Part shown: one piece after another, positions 8,082 through 11,925 of the stretch | Numbering within the stretch: the first letter of the stretch is position 1 | Layout of the letters: each line of letters begins with the position of its first letter | Origin: Verrucomicrobiia bacterium | GTDB taxonomy: Bacteria > Verrucomicrobiota > Verrucomicrobiia > Limisphaerales > Palsa-1400 | Assembly (NCBI GenBank): GCA_025934545.1 | Contig: JAICXV010000008.1 | Coordinates: 1-11,925 of the forward strand | Length of the DNA: 11,925 nt | Reading direction: 5' to 3' | The notes under the pieces: model-generated | What the model was told of the DNA's origin: nothing | Database searches by the model: none | What the model saw: only the letters and a program-made list of their open reading frames with translations | Made by a program: the position numbers and the translations under genes

Positions 8082-8100
8082 TTTTTCCCTGCCGCCGGTC
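8075..8100 (+). promoter_or_regulatory. Candidate ECF promoter of the phosphoesterase/cytochrome operon
   Basis: GGAAAT at 8075-8080 is followed by GTC at 8098-8100. The GGAA-to-GTC gap is 19 bases, identical to that of the minus-strand candidate. A transcript would start about 30 bases before the ATG at 8136. The symmetry of the two candidates is the main support. Confidence 0.42.
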
Positions 8101-8135
8101 TGGACTCATGAAACGACGAATCAAAAAGTCACAAC

Positions 8136-9113
8136 ATGAACGCAAAAAACAAATTTTTTCAGAACAAAACTCTCAAACACGACGGTAACAACGACGGCCT
8201 CGACCGCCGCGGTTTTCTGGAATGTATGGCTTGGGCCGGCACCGGTATGGTTTGGACTGTTGCGGGCGGAATTCTCGGCTCGACCGCATTGCCTAATCGC
8301 GCCGGCGCTGCGGAGCCGCTGCGTGGCAGCTTCAGCTTCGTGAAAATCAGCGACTCGCACATCGGCTTCAATAAAGACGCCAACAAAAACGTCACCGGCA
8401 CGTTGAAAGAAGCTATCGCTCGCATCAATGCCTTACCCGTGCCACCCGATTTTGTCCTGCACACGGGCGATCTCACTCACCTGTCGGAAGCGGAGGAATT
8501 CGACACGCTTGACCAACTGCTCAAAGGTTTGAAAACGTCCCAGGTCTTGTACGTTCCGGGCGAACACGACGTCATCGGCGACAACGGCAAACGTTATCGC
8601 GAACGTTTCGGCAAAGGCACGAAGGGCGCGGGTTGGTATAGCTTTGACCATAAAGGCGTCCACTTCATCGGCCTCGTCAACGTCATGGACATCAAAGAAA
8701 ACGGGCTTGGAATTCTCGGCGATGAGCAACTCGCGTGGTTGCAATCTGATCTCAACAACCGCTCTGCCGACACGCCCATCGTCTTGTTCGCCCACATCCC
8801 GCTCTGGACGGTTTATCCGCAGTGGGGGTGGGGGACAAGCGATGGCGCGCAGGCTCTCAGTTATCTGAAGCGTTTCGGCTCCGTCACTGTTCTCAACGGG
8901 CACATTCATCAAACGATGCGCAAGGTCGAAGGCAAAATGACTTTCCACACCGCCATGTCCACCGCGTTCCCGCAACCCGAACCGGGCAAAGCACCGAAGC
9001 CGGGCCCGATGAAAGTTGACGCCGGCAAACTCCGCGACTTCATCGGCATCACAGAAGTCGATTACACGGAAACCAAAGGCGCGCTCGCTGTCGTCGACGT
9101 TACCCTGGCTTGA
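8136..9113 (+). CDS. Tat-exported metallophosphoesterase (calcineurin-like)
   Basis: This 325-residue protein is a probable two-metal phosphoesterase acting outside the cytoplasm; the substrate is unknown. The N-terminus has a twin-arginine motif, DRRGFL (23-28), followed by a hydrophobic stretch (about 31-52) and a likely cleavage region near AGAAEP (56-61), so it should be exported folded by the Tat system. Metallophosphatase motifs appear in order: DSH (D73, H75), TGD (D112), GEHD (142-145), AHIP (H220) and GHIH (H256, H258). The third motif is unusual, because the family consensus is GNH[DE] and the metal-bridging Asn is Glu143 here. The ATG at 8136 has no clear ribosome binding site. The stop TGA at 9111-9113 lies 14 bases before the cytochrome ATG, so the two genes form an operon. 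The gene is divergent from the sigma factor operon and probably controlled by it. Confidence 0.93.
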   Translation: MNAKNKFFQNKTLKHDGNNDGLDRRGFLECMAWAGTGMVWTVAGGILGSTALPNRAGAAEPLRGSFSFVKISDSHIGFNKDANKNVTGTLKEAIARINALPVPPDFVLHTGDLTHLSEAEEFDTLDQLLKGLKTSQVLYVPGEHDVIGDNGKRYRERFGKGTKGAGWYSFDHKGVHFIGLVNVMDIKENGLGILGDEQLAWLQSDLNNRSADTPIVLFAHIPLWTVYPQWGWGTSDGAQALSYLKRFGSVTVLNGHIHQTMRKVEGKMTFHTAMSTAFPQPEPGKAPKPGPMKVDAGKLRDFIGITEVDYTETKGALAVVDVTLA

Positions 9114-9117
9114 GGGA
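9112..9117 (+). promoter_or_regulatory. Ribosome binding site of the cytochrome c gene
   Basis: GAGGGA begins inside the phosphoesterase stop codon and lies ten bases before the ATG at 9128. It favours that ATG over the in-frame TTG at 9110. Confidence 0.55.
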
Positions 9118-9127
9118 CAATGCCTCT

Positions 9128-9505
9128 ATGTTTAGAGCTTTGAGGATTGCAATCGTTTGTGTGTCGCTCGGAAACATCGCTAGCTGTGCTCGCGCAGGTT
9201 CATTGCAATCTTCGTTCGTCATCCCGGTTTCAGTTGGCAAAGCATCGAAACCTGTCTTGGTCGCACCCGCGCAGACCAATTCCGTTACGAGAGGACGATC
9301 ATTGTTTTTGAAAAATTGCGCCCACTGCCACGCCGACGACGCCCATGGCGATGAAGGCCCAGACCTTCATAAATTAAAACGCTCGGACGACTTCATCACG
9401 CGCCGAATCCGTAACGGCGTCAAAGGCGAGATGACCGCCTTTACCGAGAAATTCAACGACTCCGATATCAAATCCATCATCTCGTTTCTACGTACACTAA
9501 ATTGA
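9128..9505 (+). CDS. Small exported mono-haem c-type cytochrome
   Basis: This 125-residue class I cytochrome c is an electron carrier in the periplasm or tethered to the membrane. The haem attachment motif is CAHCH (C64, C67, H68), and the likely distal ligand is Met102 in GEMTAF. The short C-terminal helix IKSIISFLRTLN is typical of the fold. Residues 1-20 form a hydrophobic export signal. IASC at 17-20 fits a lipobox, so it may be a lipoprotein with Cys20 acylated; cleavage after ARA (21-23) by signal peptidase I is the alternative. A Pro/Ala/Val-rich linker (30-52) separates the signal from the haem domain. The frame opens at TTG 9110 overlapping the upstream stop, but the ATG at 9128 has the better spacing to GAGGGA and starts the signal peptide directly. 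It is second in the operon with the phosphoesterase. No redox partner is encoded nearby. Confidence 0.92.
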   Translation: MFRALRIAIVCVSLGNIASCARAGSLQSSFVIPVSVGKASKPVLVAPAQTNSVTRGRSLFLKNCAHCHADDAHGDEGPDLHKLKRSDDFITRRIRNGVKGEMTAFTEKFNDSDIKSIISFLRTLN

Positions 9506-9546
9506 CAGCGCTTTAATTTCTTGTTCCAGTTTGATTGTTATCTGTC

Positions 9547-11553
9547 TCAAAGCTGCCGGGGTGGGTTGGTCGCTAGCAACTCCTTCCAAAGTTTTTCATA
9601 CTTTAGAACATCGGGATGGTTGGCTGCCAAAATCTTGCTGCCGTCCTCTGCTGCCCGTTCGGCAAACATTCGGGCTTCATCAAACTTGTTTTCCGCCTTG
9701 AGGCACAAGGCGAGATTATAGCACGTCCGGAGCGTCTCAGGATGCGTCGGGCCCAGTACTTTCTCTTCAAGTCTTACGACAGTGCGATACTCATTTTCTG
9801 CTTCAGCATATTTGCCCTGGTTGCGAAGGGCTGTTCCAAGGTCCATGCGCGAATTAAGCGTGTCAGGGTGCTCCGGGCCCAGGACCTTGTCGCGCAGTTT
9901 GATGACTGTGCGAAACTCCGCTTCCGCTTCGACGTTCTTGTTTTGGGAAAGATGTGCGTCGGCCAGATTATGTCGCGCAATGAGTGTCTTCGGATGTTCG
10001 GGGCCGAGAACTTTCTCTTCCAGCCTGACAACTTCGCTGTACTCGATTTCTGCGTCGGCGTACTTAGCCTGATACCAGAGCGCATTGGCCACACCGAGAC
10101 GGCATCTTAACGTTTCTGGATGTTCCGGGCCGAACACTTTTGCTTCGAGCTTGGCGACAGCGCGATACTCGCGTTCTGCTTCAGCGTATTTGCCTTGATA
10201 AACCAAGGTCGTTCCCAGATGCATTCGGCTCATTAAGGTCTCGCGATTTTCAGGCCCAAGCACTTTCTCTTCTATTGCGATAACCCGACGATCCTCTGCT
10301 TCTGCTTCAGCGTATTTGCCCTGGAAGCGAAGCGCGATGGCCAGTCCGTTGCGAAGTGCCAGAACGTCCTTGTCTTCTTCGCCGCGATGCGCGCGCGCGT
10401 ATTCATCCAACGCGGCGCGATATGTTTCTTCAGCTTTGACGTAGCTGCCTTGTTCAATAAGCACAAAGGCGATGTTCTGTTGTTGCCGGGCCCATCCGAG
10501 ATGGTCGTTCGCGCGATCGATCAATTGCGCGCCAGAACGAAAATGTTCAATTGCATCCGCATACTCGACGCGCGCGATCGCCGAATTACCGGCGAGTTCG
10601 TAGGCCTTAATGGCATCTGTAGTTTTCGGCGGCGTGGGTTGCTGGGCTTCATCGGCAGCTTTCAGGGCCAGCCGTTCGGCTTCACTATAATTCGCAGCGA
10701 CGTAAGAGGCGTTGGCACGCTCATAAGTTGACGTGTTGCTGGCCGTTTTCAACTCTTGCGCTAGCTGTGGCAATTTTTTCTCCAAGACGGCGGGGTCGAG
10801 CCCAAGTCCTTTGGCCAACTCTTCGTACGTGTGCTGTTGCACTTCGCTTTGCTCGCCCTTGGCCGCATTTTGCAGTGGACGTTCCTGTCGCACTCTGGCC
10901 TGGACCTCCGCAAATTGTGAGACACCTTGCCGCAACTTGGCCATCTCTTCCTTCATCTCGGCCAAATTTTTGTTTGTCTGCCCCTGACCGGTCGTCAACC
11001 AAATCACCGCGCCTACCAGAACGACCAACAAAACTGCAACGGCAGCAGCCCATTGTTTGACTCCGCGGCGCAAATGGCTTAAGTCATCACGTAGTTTTAA
11101 AACACTCGCTTCTAAAGCCTCACGGGTGGTGACCGCATGATAAAGATGAGATTCGGATTGCAGCCGGTTGCGGTAAATTGTTTGGATGGCCGTTAATTCC
11201 TCAGGCTCGGTGATAGTGCTGTCAGGGGAGAAATCATCCAAAAAAATATACCAGACCTTCTTGCCGCGTTGTTTGGCGTAGAGCGCTTCGTATTGCGTAT
11301 AACTCGAGCGTCCAAATTGCTCGTCGGGCGTGGGCGGTTCCGCCCCATAATATTTGCCAACCAATTGGAAGACGCCACTGCATCCATCAATCTTTTCCCG
11401 CAGCATCGCGCGTAAGTCACCCTGTTCGGTGCCGAAAATATCCTGCCACACGGGTTCGTATCCCATAAATTGAAGGGTATGGGAAACCAGTTGACGTGCG
11501 CTTTTCAGCTCTTTGCTGACAGCGGAAATGAAAATGCGGGGGCGCAATGTCAA
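9547..11553 (-). CDS. Membrane-spanning DUF4062-coiled coil-TPR protein
   Basis: This 668-residue protein looks like a receptor. Residues 1-110 are a DUF4062 domain: RPRIFISAVSKEL at 4-16, the Rossmann-like GVFQLVGKYYG, and SYTQYEALYAKQRGKKVWYI (84-103) with a conserved-looking Glu89. A single membrane helix lies at about 168-187. R162, R163 and K166 come just before it, while the dozen residues after it are nearly uncharged, so by the positive-inside rule the DUF4062 end is cytoplasmic and the rest extracytoplasmic. A coiled coil follows (about 193-235), then degenerate helical repeats (about 275-395) and six 42-residue TPR units (396-647). No nucleotide-binding domain is present, unlike many DUF4062 proteins of the STAND type. 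There is no ATG start: the frame opens with TTG at 11553, a TAA lies 12 bases upstream, and a second TTG at 11547 gives the more usual N-terminus. The gene is convergent with the cytochrome gene and divergent from the small peptide gene. The biochemical function is unknown. Confidence 0.88.
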   Translation of the reverse strand: MTLRPRIFISAVSKELKSARQLVSHTLQFMGYEPVWQDIFGTEQGDLRAMLREKIDGCSGVFQLVGKYYGAEPPTPDEQFGRSSYTQYEALYAKQRGKKVWYIFLDDFSPDSTITEPEELTAIQTIYRNRLQSESHLYHAVTTREALEASVLKLRDDLSHLRRGVKQWAAAVAVLLVVLVGAVIWLTTGQGQTNKNLAEMKEEMAKLRQGVSQFAEVQARVRQERPLQNAAKGEQSEVQQHTYEELAKGLGLDPAVLEKKLPQLAQELKTASNTSTYERANASYVAANYSEAERLALKAADEAQQPTPPKTTDAIKAYELAGNSAIARVEYADAIEHFRSGAQLIDRANDHLGWARQQQNIAFVLIEQGSYVKAEETYRAALDEYARAHRGEEDKDVLALRNGLAIALRFQGKYAEAEAEDRRVIAIEEKVLGPENRETLMSRMHLGTTLVYQGKYAEAEREYRAVAKLEAKVFGPEHPETLRCRLGVANALWYQAKYADAEIEYSEVVRLEEKVLGPEHPKTLIARHNLADAHLSQNKNVEAEAEFRTVIKLRDKVLGPEHPDTLNSRMDLGTALRNQGKYAEAENEYRTVVRLEEKVLGPTHPETLRTCYNLALCLKAENKFDEARMFAERAAEDGSKILAANHPDVLKYEKLWKELLATNPPRQL
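9613..10368 (-). repeat. Six tandem 126-bp (42-residue) kinesin-light-chain-type TPR units
   Basis: Residues 396-647 of the DUF4062 protein split exactly into six 42-residue units of the form ETL...LA..L..QGKYAEAE.EYR.V..LEEKVLGPEHP. Units two to five are closest to each other, the first has a GPENR ending, and the last is the most divergent (ending AANHP). The 42-residue period is that of TPR_12/kinesin light chain repeats, which form a superhelical binding surface. Confidence 0.9.
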
Positions 11554-11658
11554 AGCGCTCGATTCTTATCACGTGGGTGACGGCAGGCAAGACGATAGAA
11601 CGCATCAACAGGGTTGTTTTGGCTGTCCACCCTCTGATCCGCCCCCGTCACATTGCTA

Positions 11659-11684
11659 TTGACAAGAATGCCGAATAGTTTAAT
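11659..11684 (+). promoter_or_regulatory. Possible promoter of the small peptide gene
   Basis: A perfect TTGACA at 11659-11664 is followed by TTTAAT at 11679-11684 (five of six matches to TATAAT), but the spacer is only 14 bases. TAATTT at 11681 gives a better spacer of 16 with a poorer match. Either would place the transcript start within a few bases of the ATG at 11694, so the message could be nearly leaderless. This agrees with the absence of a ribosome binding site. Confidence 0.3.
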
Positions 11685-11693
11685 TTCATCGCA

Positions 11694-11816
11694 ATGAAGC
11701 AGGTCTTAATTTTATTGCTGGCTGTAGTTGCCGTGCAAATAGCGGCGATCGCAGATCCCGGTCCGCCGAACCCGCAACCGCCTTCGATGGTGGATCCGGG
11801 TCCGCCTAACCCGTAA
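11694..11816 (+). CDS. Small exported proline-rich peptide with a duplicated DPGPPNP motif
   Basis: This 40-codon gene is not a family I recognise. Residues 1-20 form a textbook Sec signal peptide: MKQ, then a hydrophobic core VLILLLAVVAVQIAA, then AIA (A-x-A) before Asp21. The predicted mature peptide is 20 residues, DPGPPNP, then QPPSMV, then DPGPPNP again at the very C-terminus. It has no cysteine, and its only charges are the two Asp residues. There is no ribosome binding site. Support for a real gene is the coherent signal peptide, an exact protein repeat whose DNA copies differ only at two synonymous third positions, a possible promoter just upstream and a strong terminator 74 bases after the stop codon. 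It is divergent from the DUF4062-TPR gene. It could be a signalling peptide, a toxin or antimicrobial peptide, or a chance reading frame. Confidence 0.6.
   Translation: MKQVLILLLAVVAVQIAAIADPGPPNPQPPSMVDPGPPNP
11754..11813 (+). repeat. Two 21-bp direct repeats encoding DPGPPNP
   Basis: Copies at 11754-11774 and 11793-11813 are separated by 18 bases. They differ at only two bases, both third codon positions (CCC/CCG and CCG/CCT for proline), so the encoded heptapeptides are identical. Confidence 0.85.
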
Positions 11817-11889
11817 AACGCTGTAAAGCGCTCGCGGTGGTTCAGGTTTGATGCAGCTTGGCGCTTGCACAGGAAGTTTTGTATTTCAT

Positions 11890-11918
11890 TTGCCCCTCTT
11901 TCGAGGGGCAATTTTTTT
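11890..11918 (+). terminator. Intrinsic (rho-independent) terminator of the small peptide transcript
   Basis: A perfect 9-bp stem, TTGCCCCTC (11890-11898) with GAGGGGCAA (11903-11911), encloses the loop TTTC and is followed by seven T residues (11912-11918). On the opposite strand the stem is not followed by a T run, so it terminates plus-strand transcription and not a gene entering from the right. The 73 bases between the peptide stop codon and the stem hold no other gene that I can see. Confidence 0.9.
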
Positions 11919-11925
11919 GCGCTGA

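Noticed and set aside
8108..8188. A 26-codon, very basic upstream frame (starts MKRRIKK) overlapping the start of the phosphoesterase gene
   Set aside because: It has no ribosome binding site and its composition follows from the A-rich start of the main gene in another frame. A leader peptide role cannot be supported.
9506..9546. A terminator between the convergent cytochrome c and DUF4062 genes
   Set aside because: The 41 bases contain T-rich stretches but no stem of useful length next to them.
11554..11590. A TTGCCT/AAGAAT promoter for the DUF4062 gene on the minus strand
   Set aside because: The -10 match is poor and the start of transcription would fall on or after the TTG start codon.
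11648..11911. An 87-codon minus-strand frame opposite the small peptide gene, containing two GGPGS repeats
   Set aside because: Its Gly/Pro repeats are the antisense image of the DPGPPNP repeats, its start lies inside the terminator hairpin, and it has no domain or signal. The plus-strand peptide explains the repeats better.

Overview
The window looks like chromosomal DNA from a Gram-negative, environmental bacterium, most plausibly a member of the Verrucomicrobiota. This is an inference from style: a type II secretion/type IV pilus assembly gene, a very large secreted protease with immunoglobulin-like domains, a DUF4062-TPR protein, an ECF sigma/anti-sigma pair and moderately high GC. No rRNA or other marker gene is present, so the assignment is tentative. 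I see no insertion sequence, phage gene, tRNA or CRISPR array.

Layout. (1) 1-1079, minus: the first 359 codons of a GspF/PilC inner-membrane platform protein that runs off the left edge. (2) 1267-1914, plus: an unrecognised Cys-rich, three-helix membrane protein. (3) 1915-3201, minus: a BaiN/YhiN/HI0933-type flavoprotein whose stop codon abuts that of the previous gene. (4) 3271-6759, plus: a 1162-residue exported S53 (sedolisin/kumamolisin) peptidase with prodomain, complete catalytic residues and a long tail of adhesive domains. (5) 6762-8023, minus: an ECF sigma factor and its zinc-binding, single-pass anti-sigma factor, overlapping by ATGA. (6) 8136-9505, plus, divergent from the sigma operon: a Tat-exported metallophosphoesterase and a small exported mono-haem cytochrome c. 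(7) 9547-11553, minus: a membrane-spanning DUF4062-coiled-coil-TPR protein. (8) 11694-11816, plus, divergent from (7): a 40-codon gene for an exported peptide carrying the heptapeptide DPGPPNP twice, followed by a clear intrinsic terminator at 11890-11918.

How parts may work together. Regions 5 and 6 look like one regulon. The gap between the divergent operons contains a near-perfect palindrome, and each half supplies a GGAA that sits exactly 19 bases from a GTC on its own strand. This is the shape expected of two back-to-back ECF promoters, so the sigma factor may drive both itself and the exported phosphoesterase/cytochrome pair.

Regions 7 and 8 are the most novel-looking part. A receptor-like protein, predicted to have a cytoplasmic DUF4062 domain and an extracytoplasmic TPR domain, lies next to and divergent from a tiny exported proline-rich peptide. 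The arrangement recalls TPR receptor/peptide pheromone pairs (RRNPP type) but with a different architecture. The function is inference only.
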